A stretch of DNA of 64,000 nt from Brevundimonas vesicularis (GTDB taxonomy: Bacteria > Pseudomonadota > Alphaproteobacteria > Caulobacterales > Caulobacteraceae), in assembly GCF_014204545.1 (NCBI RefSeq), contig NZ_JACHLJ010000001.1, forward strand, positions 558,001 through 622,000. Direction: 5' to 3'. Under the pieces are notes generated by a model, which made no database searches, was not told the DNA's origin, and was given only the letters and a program-made list of their open reading frames with translations. Position 1 is the stretch's first letter; every line of letters begins with the position of its first letter. The position numbers and the translations under genes are program-made. This document shows positions 19,638 to 29,230 of this stretch, piece after piece.

Positions 19638-20958
19638 TCACATAGTCTGAGGCGATTCGGGACCGGGTCTGGTAGGCCCGTGAGGCCGGTCGAGCAAGCG
19701 GCGCACGAACCGGGGCCGGATCGAAGGTCACGGCGCGAGCCATAATCGCCAGCATCAGGATCCACGGCAGGTTGGCGTGGGTCAGAAGAACGCTCTCTGA
19801 AAGGCTCAAAGCGGTGAAGGCGGATAGATAGGCGATGCTCCAATAGCCTTCGCGCGCACCGAGGCCGTTCGTGCGCGCGATGACGAAGATCGCAGAGAGC
19901 GCCATGATGGCCCCTACCGCCACCGCGCCGGGCCAGCCCAGTTGAACGAGCAGATCGATCCAGCCGTTGTGGGCGGAAGGCACGGGCCATTGGGTCTCGA
20001 TGCGGATCTCGCGCGCGGGGATCGAGTCCACGCCCCAGAAGGCGCTGAAGCCATATCCGGTCCAAGGGCGCTCAGCGACCTTCCGCATCAAGGCCTCCCA
20101 GATCAGGGTGCGGCCTGTCAGCGATGGGTCCTTGCCCAGCGCCTCCAGGATAGCGGCGGAGTCGGAGTTCCACAGCCAGGTTGCGCCCGCTGCAATGATG
20201 ACGGCAAGCCAGATTCCAATGACGGTGATGACGGCGCCGCCTTGTTTCAACGCCCACCATCCGCCGATCATGCCCAGGCCCAGGCCCCAGCATAAAAGCG
20301 ATGTCTTGGATTGGGTGGCGAGCACCAGAAGCGTGGTCAGACCCAATGTCAGCAGGCAAATCCAGAACCGATGGCTGCGTCCGGCGATATGATCGGCCGC
20401 CAGTGTCGCAGCGGCCGAGACGGCGCCGATGACCATGACCAGCCCCATCTGGTTTTTCTCGTACCAAAGACCGCGCCACAGGCCGGCGTTGTCGAACTGG
20501 TGGACGCCCACCTTGGGATAGCCGAACACCATCATCAGGCTGCCGACCGCCATCACAAGACACGTGTACATCAGGACGCGCGGCAGGGCGTCGTCACGGA
20601 AGCGGGCGCCCAGATAGACGGCGAAGGCGCTGTTGATCGCCATGGCGATGACACGGCGCTCCGTGACCTCGGGATCGATGGACCAGTATTTCGAGACGAA
20701 ACACAGGACGACCAAGGCGAACATCATCAGCCAAGCGGGCCAGGCGCGGATGACCTTGTCGAAGCGAAAGACGATAAGGCCCGCGATGACGGCATAGACG
20801 GGCAACCAAATGAACCGCAGGATCGGCGTCTCGACCTGGGTCGGCGCGATGACGGGCGCGATAAGGGCGCCGGTCAGCATGAAGACGACAAAGCCGGCCG
20901 CCCACTGTTCCCACAGCGGCGGCGAATCATCCTGGATCTGAACGGGCGGTTCACGCAC
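19612..20958 (-). CDS. O-antigen ligase-like/exopolysaccharide polymerase-like membrane protein (Wzy_C type)
   Basis: 448 residues with about 11-12 hydrophobic segments and one periplasmic loop holding PSAHNGWIDLLVQLGWPG, the histidine motif of the O-antigen ligase/ExoQ family. It should join or polymerise surface glycans in the inner membrane; ligase versus polymerase cannot be decided. The start is a GTG at 20958, with a charged cytoplasmic N-terminus. No other glycan genes are adjacent. It overlaps parE by 26 bp. Confidence 0.78.
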   Translation of the reverse strand: MREPPVQIQDDSPPLWEQWAAGFVVFMLTGALIAPVIAPTQVETPILRFIWLPVYAVIAGLIVFRFDKVIRAWPAWLMMFALVVLCFVSKYWSIDPEVTERRVIAMAINSAFAVYLGARFRDDALPRVLMYTCLVMAVGSLMMVFGYPKVGVHQFDNAGLWRGLWYEKNQMGLVMVIGAVSAAATLAADHIAGRSHRFWICLLTLGLTTLLVLATQSKTSLLCWGLGLGMIGGWWALKQGGAVITVIGIWLAVIIAAGATWLWNSDSAAILEALGKDPSLTGRTLIWEALMRKVAERPWTGYGFSAFWGVDSIPAREIRIETQWPVPSAHNGWIDLLVQLGWPGAVAVGAIMALSAIFVIARTNGLGAREGYWSIAYLSAFTALSLSESVLLTHANLPWILMLAIMARAVTFDPAPVRAPLARPASRAYQTRSRIASDYVNGRRPLRF

Positions 20959-20981
20959 GGGCGCACAGTCCTTTGCGGCGC

Positions 20982-22160
20982 TTAAGGAACCGTGAGCGCG
21001 GCCGCGAAGGCAGCGAGACCTCGTTCCAGATCGGCGATCAGGTCGGAGGGGTCTTCCAGACCGACATGGAGGCGGATCAGTTCGCCCTCAAGCACGGGCG
21101 GATGATCGCGATAGGCCATCTGATGGGTCTCGTGGGTGATCAGACTTTCGAACCCGCCCCAGGAATAGCCCAGCCCGAACAGGGTCAGAGCGTTCAGGAA
21201 GGCCTCGCCCGCCGCCTTGTGACCACCCCTCATGACCACGCCCATCAAAGACGCGCCGCCTGTGAAATCTCGCCGCCAAAGATCATGACCGGTTGAGCCG
21301 GGCAGGGGCGGGTAGAGCACGCGAGACACCTCGGGCCGGGCTTGCAACCATTCCGCCACAATCAAGCCTGACCGCGCCTGTTCGCCATAGCGCAGCGGCA
21401 AGGTCCGCAGGCCGCGCAGCGCCAGCCAGGCGTCGTCGGGCGAGACATGCCAACCGAGATCCTCAATGGTGTCGCCGATGACGCGCAGGCAGGTGGGATT
21501 GTTCGAAGCGATACTGCCCATCAGCACGTCCGAATGACCGCCGACATATTTGGTGACGGCCTGAACGCTGACATCCACGCCATGGGCCAGCGGGCGATAG
21601 GCCATGCCAGCGGCCCAGGTATTGTCCACCACCGTCAGCACGCCTCGCGCGCGGCAGGCCTGGGCCAGGGCGGCGACATCGACCATTTCGAATGTCAGAG
21701 AGGCTGGCGACTCCATCAGCACCAGCCGCGTGCGCTCGCCGATGGCGGTGACAGCATCCCGCGCGTCGGCGTCTGCGGGCAAAAAGCGGGTCGTGACGCC
21801 GCGGGTCGATTGATACCGGCTCAGGAACCGACGCGTCGGACCATAGACGGCGTCTGTCGTAATCACCTCATCGCCCGGTCTCAAAAGCGCCAGTAGCGGA
21901 ACCGTGACGGCCGCAAGACCCGACGGAACGAGGAAGGCGTCCTTTGCGTCCTCCAGATCGGCCAGGGCGTGGCGAAGATCGCGGGCAGCGCTGGTTCCGC
22001 TGAGCCCATAGGTCGGTCCGTCGGTCTCGTCGCGCATGACGGCCGCACTGTCGCTCAACATCGTCGAGGCGCGTTCGATCGGGGGATTGACGCCGCGTCG
22101 ACCCTGGCCGCGTCGCGTGGCGGCGGCGATCAGGCGGGTGCGGTCCGAAAGCGGCGACAT
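20982..22160 (-). CDS. metC: Trans-sulfuration PLP enzyme, probably cystathionine beta-lyase
   Basis: 392 residues of the Cys/Met metabolism PLP family (fold type I). GPTYGLSGTSAARDLRHALADLE (shown here only in outline: the Tyr and Thr bind phosphate) precedes the PLP lysine in QAVTKYVGGHSDVLMGS. MESPASLTFEMVD and LTVVDNTWAAG are conserved cofactor contacts, and SWGGFESLI lies near the C-terminus. SWGGFESL favours a beta-lyase (cystathionine to homocysteine) over gamma-synthase or gamma-lyase. It is divergent from the solute-binding lipoprotein gene over 80 bp. Confidence 0.86.
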   Translation of the reverse strand: MSPLSDRTRLIAAATRRGQGRRGVNPPIERASTMLSDSAAVMRDETDGPTYGLSGTSAARDLRHALADLEDAKDAFLVPSGLAAVTVPLLALLRPGDEVITTDAVYGPTRRFLSRYQSTRGVTTRFLPADADARDAVTAIGERTRLVLMESPASLTFEMVDVAALAQACRARGVLTVVDNTWAAGMAYRPLAHGVDVSVQAVTKYVGGHSDVLMGSIASNNPTCLRVIGDTIEDLGWHVSPDDAWLALRGLRTLPLRYGEQARSGLIVAEWLQARPEVSRVLYPPLPGSTGHDLWRRDFTGGASLMGVVMRGGHKAAGEAFLNALTLFGLGYSWGGFESLITHETHQMAYRDHPPVLEGELIRLHVGLEDPSDLIADLERGLAAFAAALTVP

Positions 22161-22240
22161 GGCCCCTCCGATGGGTTGCGGATCGGCCCCTAAAGGCCTC
22201 TAAAGCCAGCGGGGCGCAAGCGGCGAGGGATAGGAACGCG

Positions 22241-23332
22241 ATGCGGTGCTGGACGATCGGAGCGATGGCCGTTGTGCTGATGACGACGGCTTGCGGGCGC
22301 AAGGACGCCAGCCCTGCGTCGGAAACCAGCCCCGCCACGCCCGCGCAAGCGTCTTCGACTGCGGTCGCAAAAAGCCCGACGCTGGCCGCCATCAAACGCC
22401 GCGGCCGCCTGAATTGCGGCGTGCATCAGGGGTTGGTCGGCTTCGCCTACACCGACAATCGCGGCCAGTGGCGCGGCTTCGACGTGGACTTCTGTCGCGC
22501 GACGGCGGCGGCGGTGCTGGGCGATGCTGAGGCGGTGCGGTTCGTGCCTCTGTCGGCGTCTGATCGTTTCACGGCGCTAAACGACGGCCGCATCGATGTC
22601 CTTTGGCGCAACTCATCCTGGACCATGAGCCGCGACGCGGGCGAGGGCTTCGTCTTTGCCGGCGTCAACTATTACGACGGCCAGGGCTTTCTGGTCCGGC
22701 GTTCGCTGAACCTGAACAGTGCGACAGAACTAACCGGCGCGCGGGTTTGCGTTCAGTCGGGTTCGACGTCCCAGGCCAACGCCGCCGACTATTTCCGTTC
22801 TCGCGGCATCGACTATCGGCCCGTCGTGTTCGAGACGGAGGAAGCGGCGCGCGACGCCTATGGCCGTGAAGATTGCGACGCGTTCAGCGCCGACATCTCT
22901 GCGCTAGCCGCCGCGCGGACTGTGCTGACCAATCCCAACGAACATGTGATCCTGTCCGACGTGGCGTCCAAGGAGCCGCTGGGGCCGGTGGTCAAGGCGG
23001 GCGACGAACGCTGGGCCTCGACCGTCCGCTGGACTCTGAACGCCCTGATGCTGGCCGAGGAACTCGGCGTCACCAAGGCCAATGCTGAAGATCAGTTCAA
23101 GATGACGACGGACCCACGCGTGCGACGTCTTTTGGGCGCCGATGGCGAGTTCGGACCCATGCTGGGGCTGTCGAACGCCTGGGCCAAGGCCGCCGTGGGT
23201 GCGGTCGGGAACTACGGCGAGATTTTCGAGCGAAATCTCGGATCGCAATCGGCGCTCGACCTGGCGCGCGGTTTGAACGCACAATGGAACGCGCGCCCGG
23301 CCGGCTTGATCTATGGCCTGCCGATCCGATAA
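22241..23332 (+). CDS. Amino-acid ABC-type solute-binding lipoprotein (AapJ-like, orphan)
   Basis: 363 residues. A lipoprotein signal ends MTTACG at about residues 14-19 (lipobox cysteine at 18). The mature part is an SBP_bac_3 fold: AIKRRGRLNCGVHQGLVGFAY, DFCRATAAAVLGD, FVPLSASDRFTALNDGRID, and CVQSGSTSQANAADYF in the second lobe. Closest in style to general L-amino-acid binding proteins. No permease or ATPase genes follow; instead a secondary symporter lies 33 bp downstream, so it may work with a transporter encoded elsewhere or have a sensing role. Confidence 0.8.
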   Translation: MRCWTIGAMAVVLMTTACGRKDASPASETSPATPAQASSTAVAKSPTLAAIKRRGRLNCGVHQGLVGFAYTDNRGQWRGFDVDFCRATAAAVLGDAEAVRFVPLSASDRFTALNDGRIDVLWRNSSWTMSRDAGEGFVFAGVNYYDGQGFLVRRSLNLNSATELTGARVCVQSGSTSQANAADYFRSRGIDYRPVVFETEEAARDAYGREDCDAFSADISALAAARTVLTNPNEHVILSDVASKEPLGPVVKAGDERWASTVRWTLNALMLAEELGVTKANAEDQFKMTTDPRVRRLLGADGEFGPMLGLSNAWAKAAVGAVGNYGEIFERNLGSQSALDLARGLNAQWNARPAGLIYGLPIR

Positions 23333-23365
23333 GCGCCGACGCTTGCATCGCTTCCTGGGGGACAG

Positions 23366-24688
23366 ATGACCGAGACGAAACGCGGCGGCCTTGCGCTGCA
23401 TTGGCTGATGTTGATCGGTTTCGCGGTCGGTCTGATCGGGGGATTGCTGGTCAATCTGACGCTCGGAGCGGATACGGCGTGGGTGGTCTGGCTGACGGAC
23501 AACGTCACCGGACCGCTGGGCCAGATCTTCCTGCGCCTGCTGTTCATGATGGTGATCCCGCTGCTGTTCTCGGCCCTGGTGGTCGGGGTGGCCGAGATGG
23601 GCGATCTGAGCTCGCTGGGCCGGGCGGGAATCAAGACCCTGTTGTTGACCATTCTGGTGTCCAGCATCGCCGTGGTGATCGGCCTGGTGATGGTCAATGT
23701 GTTCCAGCCTGGGCGAGGCGTGGATCCGGTCCTCGCGCAGCAACTGCTGGACCAGGGACGTGACGGCGCGGCCGGTATCGTCAGCGGCGCGCCCGAAACC
23801 ATCCAGCTGGGTGATTTCTTCCTCGACCTGATCCCGTCGAACGTCTTCACCGCGGCATCCGAGAACCAGATCCTGCCGGTGATGGTGTTCGCTCTGTTCT
23901 TCGGCATCGGCCTGGTGATGGCCAAGTCGCCTGCGACCGACCGCTTGCAGCAGGTCATCGAGGGCATGTTCGAAGTCACGATGAAGCTGATCAACCTCTT
24001 CATCAAACTGGCCCCCATCGCCATCGCCTGCTTGATGTTCAACCTGGCGGCCCTGTTCGGCTGGGACCTTTTGGTGCGTCTCGCGGCCTATGTCGGCGTC
24101 GCGGTGGGCGCGATGGCGATCCACATGTTCGTCGTCTATCCGCTGGTGATCTGGATCCTTGGCGGCCGGTCGCCGATCGCCTTCTTCAAGGGCGTGCGCG
24201 AGCCGATGGTGGTGGCCTTCTCGACCGCTTCATCCAATGCGTCTCTGCCGGTGTCGCTGAAGGCGGCCGAGCAGGAGCTGAAGCTGCCGCGCAAGATCGC
24301 TCGCTTCGTCCTGACGGTCGGCGCCACCGCCAACCAGAACGGCACGGCCCTGTTCGAAGGCGTAACGGTGCTGTTTCTGGCCCAGTTCTTCGGCATCGAC
24401 CTGACGATCACGCAGCAGGTCATCGTCATGCTGGTCTGCATTCTGGGCGGCATCGGCACGGCCGGCGTGCCGGCCGGTTCGCTGCCGGTCGTGGCGATGA
24501 TTCTGGTGATGGTGAAGGTGCCGCCGGAGGGCATCGGCCTGATCCTAGGCGTCGATCGCTTCCTGGACATGTGCCGCACAACCCTGAACGTCACGGGCGA
24601 TTTGGTTCTGGCGACTGTCGTTTCGCGCGGCGAGGAAGACGAACCTTTCGACGCCGACGTTGTCGTCCCCGTGGCGCCGCCGGCCTGA
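23366..24688 (+). CDS. Dicarboxylate/amino acid:cation symporter (DAACS/GltP family)
   Basis: 440 residues, polytopic inner-membrane protein. The serine-rich hairpin [12 protein letters not shown] and the unwound-helix motif [13 protein letters not shown] (NMDGT position) are the substrate- and sodium-coupling motifs of glutamate/aspartate/C4-dicarboxylate carriers. [13 protein letters not shown] and [16 protein letters not shown] near the end hold the substrate-contacting Asp and Arg/Asn residues, which suggests an acidic amino acid or C4 acid. The preceding solute-binding lipoprotein may be in the same transcript. The gene converges with sseA with two bases between the stops. Confidence 0.9.
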   Translation: MTETKRGGLALHWLMLIGFAVGLIGGLLVNLTLGADTAWVVWLTDNVTGPLGQIFLRLLFMMVIPLLFSALVVGVAEMGDLSSLGRAGIKTLLLTILVSSIAVVIGLVMVNVFQPGRGVDPVLAQQLLDQGRDGAAGIVSGAPETIQLGDFFLDLIPSNVFTAASENQILPVMVFALFFGIGLVMAKSPATDRLQQVIEGMFEVTMKLINLFIKLAPIAIACLMFNLAALFGWDLLVRLAAYVGVAVGAMAIHMFVVYPLVIWILGGRSPIAFFKGVREPMVVAFSTASSNASLPVSLKAAEQELKLPRKIARFVLTVGATANQNGTALFEGVTVLFLAQFFGIDLTITQQVIVMLVCILGGIGTAGVPAGSLPVVAMILVMVKVPPEGIGLILGVDRFLDMCRTTLNVTGDLVLATVVSRGEEDEPFDADVVVPVAPPA

Positions 24689-24690
24689 TC

Positions 24691-25515
24691 TCACCCGGTT
24701 TCGACGGGGGTGTCCGTTCGGGCGCCCCATTCGGCCCAGGAGCCGTCATAGAGCCGCGATGGGCGGCCGAGTTCGGCCAGGCCCAGCGTCAGGACAGCAG
24801 CGGTCACTCCGGATCCACAGGTCGTGATGACAGGTCGGCCGATATCCACGCCGGCGTCCGCAAAGGCCTGAACCAGGGCAGCTCCACGCTTCATCGTGCC
24901 GTTGTCGTTTAGCAATCGGCCGTAGGGGAGGTTGCGTGCGCCGGGCATATGGCCGCTGCGAACACCGGCGCGAGGCTCGGGGGCAGCGCCCTTAAAACGC
25001 GGTGCGCCGCGCGCATCCACGACTTGGGCATCCTGGGCCAAAGCCGCGCGCACGTCATCCAACGAGGCGACAGCATCGGGCGCCATCTTGGCATGGAAGT
25101 CTTTTGCATCTGCGACTGAAGGCCCGGAGACGGTCGGCAGGCCGTCGTCACGCCAGCGCGGCAGGCCGCCGTCGAGCACCTGAACCCTCGTCGCGCCCAT
25201 AGTCTTCAGCATCCACCAGACGCGCGCAGCCGAGAACAATCCGGTCGTGTCATAGACGACGATCTGATCGTCGATGGAGAGCCCCAGCGCCCCGACCGCC
25301 GCTCCAAAGGCCTCTGGCGTCGGCATCATGTGGGGCAAAGAGCTGCCGTGATCCGATGTCGCGTCCAGATCGAAGAAGACGGCGCCAGCGATATGGGCCT
25401 GCTCGAAGTCGGCGCGCGCGTCGCGACCGTCCAGATGCCAACTGCCATCGACGATCCTTAGATCCGGCGCGCCCAATCGCGCGGCGAGGTCCGTTGTCGA
25501 AACCAGCGGGCTCAT
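24691..25515 (-). CDS. sseA: 3-mercaptopyruvate/thiosulfate sulfurtransferase
   Basis: Two-domain rhodanese, 274 residues from the ATG at 25515. The N-terminal inactive domain has [19 protein letters not shown] and [11 protein letters not shown]. The C-terminal domain has [11 protein letters not shown] and the active-site loop [10 protein letters not shown]; the CGSGVT loop is the form seen in 3-mercaptopyruvate sulfurtransferases. It moves sulfane sulphur to acceptors such as thiols or cyanide. Its start overlaps the cfa stop, so it is the last gene of phrB-cfa-sseA. Confidence 0.91.
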   Translation of the reverse strand: MSPLVSTTDLAARLGAPDLRIVDGSWHLDGRDARADFEQAHIAGAVFFDLDATSDHGSSLPHMMPTPEAFGAAVGALGLSIDDQIVVYDTTGLFSAARVWWMLKTMGATRVQVLDGGLPRWRDDGLPTVSGPSVADAKDFHAKMAPDAVASLDDVRAALAQDAQVVDARGAPRFKGAAPEPRAGVRSGHMPGARNLPYGRLLNDNGTMKRGAALVQAFADAGVDIGRPVITTCGSGVTAAVLTLGLAELGRPSRLYDGSWAEWGARTDTPVETG

Positions 25516-26732
25516 GGGCGAGACAGGCTCAACTGGATGACGTCGGTGCGGCGAGAGCGGAAACCGGCCTCGCAATAGGCCAGATAGAAGTGCCAGAGCC
25601 GACGGAATCGTTCGTCAAAGCCGGAAAGCTTGCTGATCTCGCCCCAGGACGCCTGGAAACGCTCATCCCAAAGCTTGAGCGTCGCAGCGTAGTCGAGGCC
25701 GAACCGTTCCACCGACTGCCATGACAGTCCGGCTTTCGACACGACCGGCGCCAGCCGGTCTTCGGAGGGCAGCATGCCACCGGGGAAGACGTACTTTTGG
25801 ATAAAATCCGTCCGGGCATTGTATTCGTCGAACAGGTCGTCCTGGATCGTGATGATCTGCAGTCCGGCCTTGCCGCCAGGTTGAAGGACGTCGTGAACCT
25901 TGCCAAAATAGGCGGGCCAGTACTCCATGCCCACAGCCTCGAACATCTCGATGGACGCCACCCGATCAAATCGACCCTGCACATCGCGGTAGTCGATCAG
26001 CTGAATATCGGCGCGGTCGCTCAGTCCCGCGTTGAACATGCGCTGGCGAGCGAAATCGTGCTGCTCTTTGGAAATCGTAATCCCAGTGACGTTGGCGCCG
26101 ATCTCGCGCGCCGCAAACTCGGCGAAGCCGCCCCAGCCGCAGCCGATTTCGAGCACCGACATGCCCAGCCGAAGATCCATCATTCGGGCCAAGGCGGCGT
26201 ATTTCTCGCGCTGCGCCGCCTCCAGTGCCTCACCATCGCGGCTGAAGCGAGCCGATGAATAGGTCATCGTCCCGTCCAGCCACTGGGAATAGAAGGCGTT
26301 GCCCAGATCGTAGTGGGCGTGGATGTTCTTCTTCGACCCGGTCTTGCTGTTGCGATTGGTGCGGTGGCTCAGCCAGTTGACCACCCACATGATCAGATTG
26401 CCGTCGAACAGACGCCGGATGTGATCGTAGTTGTCCACCAGGGTTTCGAGCAGGCCGGCCAGGTGCGGACTGTCCCACTCGCCCGCGATATAGCCTTCGG
26501 CGAAGCCGATATCGCCGGCCGCCAGCACGCGGCGCGCGAACTGGTAGTCGCGCACGGTCATCATACCGCTGGGGCCCGGCTGCTTGCCTTGAAGCACGTG
26601 GGTCTCGCCATTGGGCAGTTGCACCGTCAAGCGCCCGAAGGTCCAGTTGGCGGCCAGAAGCCGCAGCAACATGGCGAACACGCGCGGTGTTCGGCTGGCG
26701 ACGGCTTCGATATCGGCGTGTGCGACGCTCAT
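25512..26732 (-). CDS. cfa: Cyclopropane-fatty-acyl-phospholipid synthase family methyltransferase
   Basis: Uses SAM to methylenate double bonds of membrane phospholipid acyl chains. 406 residues from the ATG at 26732. The AdoMet site is VLEIGCGWGGFAEFAA; HYDLGNAFYSQWLD precedes it and EMFEAVGMEYWPAYF follows, both family hallmarks. FPGGMLPSED near residue 330 is also conserved. The upstream phrB stop is 32 bp away. Cyclopropane synthase and photolyase are typical members of sigma-E/ChrR singlet-oxygen regulons in alphaproteobacteria, matching the sigma-ChrR locus near 57.5 kb in this window. Confidence 0.92.
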   Translation of the reverse strand: MSVAHADIEAVASRTPRVFAMLLRLLAANWTFGRLTVQLPNGETHVLQGKQPGPSGMMTVRDYQFARRVLAAGDIGFAEGYIAGEWDSPHLAGLLETLVDNYDHIRRLFDGNLIMWVVNWLSHRTNRNSKTGSKKNIHAHYDLGNAFYSQWLDGTMTYSSARFSRDGEALEAAQREKYAALARMMDLRLGMSVLEIGCGWGGFAEFAAREIGANVTGITISKEQHDFARQRMFNAGLSDRADIQLIDYRDVQGRFDRVASIEMFEAVGMEYWPAYFGKVHDVLQPGGKAGLQIITIQDDLFDEYNARTDFIQKYVFPGGMLPSEDRLAPVVSKAGLSWQSVERFGLDYAATLKLWDERFQASWGEISKLSGFDERFRRLWHFYLAYCEAGFRSRRTDVIQLSLSRP

Positions 26733-26764
26733 TTTTTGACTTTCAAAGCGGAATACAATGGGGG

Positions 26765-28222
26765 TCAATCACGGTCGCTGCGGTCGTCGCCACGGCCGGA
26801 AACGGTCTTCAGGGCAGCGAGCGCCCGGGCGCGACCCTTCTCGTGTTCGACGATGGGCTTGGGATAATCGCGCCCTAGAACGATTCCGGCGTCACGCAGC
26901 ACCTCGGCGGGTGCGGTCCATGGCGACTGCAGCCAGCGGTCGGGCAGGCGGCGAAGTTCCGGCACCCACCGTCGCACATAACCGCCATCGGGATCGAACT
27001 TCTCGCCCTGCGTGATGGGATTGAAAATGCGGAAGAAGGGGGAGGCGTCTGCGCCAGAGCCTGCGACCCACTGCCAGTTCTGCACATTGCTGGCGCGGTC
27101 GGCATCCACAAGCGTGTCCCAGAACCAGGCTTCGCCTTCGCGCCAGTCGATCAGCAGATGTTTGATCAGGAAGGAGGCGACGACCATCCGAACCCGATTA
27201 TGCATCCACCCTGTCGTCCAGAGCTGGCGCATACCGGCGTCCACCAACGGGTATCCGGTCCGCCCCTGTCGCCACGCCTTGAGGCTCGCGTCGTCTTTGC
27301 GCCAGGGCATGGCGTCATACTCGGGACGGAAGCCGCGCTCGGCGATGTAGGGAAAGTGGTGCAGCAGGTGCGCCGAGAACTCGCGCCAGCCGATCTCAGC
27401 AATGAATTTGTCGGCCTCCGACTCTGACACCTTGCCGTCTTTGGCCGCCTGTCGGGCGCGGTCAATCGCCCGCCAGGGGCTGATCTCGCCCCAGTGAAGA
27501 TGCGGCGACAGGCGGCTGTTGGCGCCCTGCCGGTTGGGAAAGTCGCGATCCTTCGCATAGGTCTTCAGGCCGGATGGTATGAACCTGGACAAGGCCTGCG
27601 AGGCGCCATCCTCGCCGGGCGTCCAGTCGAAGCCCTTGGACCAATCCGGACAGTGGTGGTGCAGCTTCCAGCCGTCGAGGTCGTCGGATTGAACCGTTTT
27701 GGGCGTCTGAATTTGGCGCGGTCCCGTTGTGTGAGCCGGGGCCTCGGCCATGGCCAAGAGGGCTCTCAAGAACGGGGTGAAGACTTTGTACGGCTGGCCT
27801 GATCCGTTCAGCACAGCGCCGGGGCGGCAGAGCAGGGCGCCGTTGAAGCCAAGGCATTCGACACCGTCCGCCTTGAGCGTATGGGCGATCTCGGCGTCGT
27901 GCTCAAACGCCTCGGGTTCGAACAGGCGGTTGATGAAGACGGTGTCGGCATCGGTTTCGCCGATCAGCACCTGAAGTTGGTTCAGAGCATTGCCCTTGCG
28001 AAGAATCAGGCGCGAACCGCGATCTTGAAGCGTCGCATCCAGCGCCCTCAACGACTTGTCGAGCCACCAGCGCGACGCGGCGCCCATCGGCCGCTCGAAA
28101 TGCTCGTCCAGAATATAGACGGGCAGGATTGGTCGTCCCGTCTCCGCCGCGCGGTCTAGGGCGGGATTGTCATGCAGTCGCAGATCGCGGCGAAACCACA
28201 GGATGATAGGTTTGGTGGCCAC
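26765..28222 (-). CDS. phrB: Deoxyribodipyrimidine photolyase (class I-like)
   Basis: Blue-light enzyme that splits pyrimidine dimers. The conserved start is ATKPIILWFRRDLRLHDNPA, which puts initiation at a GTG (28222) and gives 485 residues; the open frame continues to 28954 but is antisense to kdsA there. The N-terminal Rossmann domain carries antenna contacts. The C-terminal FAD domain has TGYPLVDAGMRQL, TGWMHNRVRMVVASF, and NWQWVAGSGADASPF, which fit CPD photolyases. It probably heads the phrB-cfa-sseA operon and is divergent from kdsA. I found no clear ECF promoter upstream. Confidence 0.93.
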   Translation of the reverse strand: MATKPIILWFRRDLRLHDNPALDRAAETGRPILPVYILDEHFERPMGAASRWWLDKSLRALDATLQDRGSRLILRKGNALNQLQVLIGETDADTVFINRLFEPEAFEHDAEIAHTLKADGVECLGFNGALLCRPGAVLNGSGQPYKVFTPFLRALLAMAEAPAHTTGPRQIQTPKTVQSDDLDGWKLHHHCPDWSKGFDWTPGEDGASQALSRFIPSGLKTYAKDRDFPNRQGANSRLSPHLHWGEISPWRAIDRARQAAKDGKVSESEADKFIAEIGWREFSAHLLHHFPYIAERGFRPEYDAMPWRKDDASLKAWRQGRTGYPLVDAGMRQLWTTGWMHNRVRMVVASFLIKHLLIDWREGEAWFWDTLVDADRASNVQNWQWVAGSGADASPFFRIFNPITQGEKFDPDGGYVRRWVPELRRLPDRWLQSPWTAPAEVLRDAGIVLGRDYPKPIVEHEKGRARALAALKTVSGRGDDRSDRD

Positions 28223-28333
28223 GTGGGCGAACTCCGTGATAACTTGCGCTCGTCCATTCAGAGCGCCACCTGATGGCCCAATAGCTGCGGCAAAAGCCGC
28301 CTCCACAACACCGAACGTCGAAAGAGCCGCCTC

Positions 28334-29212
28334 GTGAGCCGACCCAACGCTGTCATTACGTTGTCCGAAGGTCTTCGGACGCCTGTCGTCATCGGCGGCG
28401 GCGCGAGAATCGCTTTTATCGCCGGTCCTTGCCAGATGGAGAGCCGCCAGCACGCGCTCGAGACGGCTCATGCCCTGAAGGAAATCGGCGAGCGGCTGAA
28501 CGTCGGCATCATCTACAAGACGAGTTTTGACAAGGCGAACCGGACCAGCGCCAGCGCTGCGCGCGGTATCGGTCTGAAAGACGCCATGCCGATCTTCGCT
28601 GAGATTCGCGAGGTCACAGGCCTGCCGACCCTGACGGACGTCCACTCCGAGGTTCAGTGTGGTCCGGTCGGCGAGGTCGTCGACGTGCTGCAAATCCCGG
28701 CTTTCCTCAGCCGCCAGACTGACCTGCTGCTGGCCGCCGCCGCCACCGGCAAGGCGATCAACATCAAGAAGGGTCAGTTCTTGGCTCCTTGGGACATGAA
28801 GAACGTCATCGCCAAGGTCGTCGGCGCCGGCAATCCCAACGTCATGGCCTGTGAACGCGGCGCCAGCTTTGGCTACAATACTCTGGTCAGCGATATGCGG
28901 GCGCTTCCGGTGCTGCGCGAGATCGGCTGCCCTGTCGTGTTCGATGCGACCCACAGCGTTCAGCAGCCGGGCGGGCAGGGCGCGTCGTCGGGCGGTCAGC
29001 GCGAGTTCGTGCCGGTGCTAGGACGCGCGGCGGTGGCCGTCGGCGTTGATGCAGTCTTTATGGAAACGCACCAGGACCCGGATAATGCGCCGTCGGATGG
29101 GCCCAACATGGTGCCGCTGAGCCAGTTCGAAGCCTTGGCCGCCGAACTGATCGCCTTCGACGACCTGGCCATCAAGATCGGGGCCAAGGCGCCGGTGGCG
29201 CAGGCCGCCTGA
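28334..29212 (+). CDS. kdsA: 3-deoxy-8-phosphooctulonate (Kdo8P) synthase
   Basis: Condenses PEP with arabinose 5-phosphate on the way to Kdo for lipopolysaccharide. 292 residues from a [57 protein letters not shown] and [11 protein letters not shown] are the ordered blocks of the family. The Cys of AGPCQMES together with the other conserved positions suggests the metal-dependent type, though I did not check all ligands. 18 bp separate it from hldE. Confidence 0.95.
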   Translation: MSRPNAVITLSEGLRTPVVIGGGARIAFIAGPCQMESRQHALETAHALKEIGERLNVGIIYKTSFDKANRTSASAARGIGLKDAMPIFAEIREVTGLPTLTDVHSEVQCGPVGEVVDVLQIPAFLSRQTDLLLAAAATGKAINIKKGQFLAPWDMKNVIAKVVGAGNPNVMACERGASFGYNTLVSDMRALPVLREIGCPVVFDATHSVQQPGGQGASSGGQREFVPVLGRAAVAVGVDAVFMETHQDPDNAPSDGPNMVPLSQFEALAAELIAFDDLAIKIGAKAPVAQAA

Positions 29213-29230
29213 ATCCTCTAGGTCGGACCT

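Noticed and set aside
22904..24124. 406-codon minus-strand frame opposite the solute-binding protein and symporter
   Set aside because: His/Gln/Arg-rich mirror of conserved genes; typical high-G+C antisense open frame.
28223..28954. Long N-terminal extension of the photolyase
   Set aside because: It is antisense to kdsA; the photolyase fold starts at the GTG at 28222.
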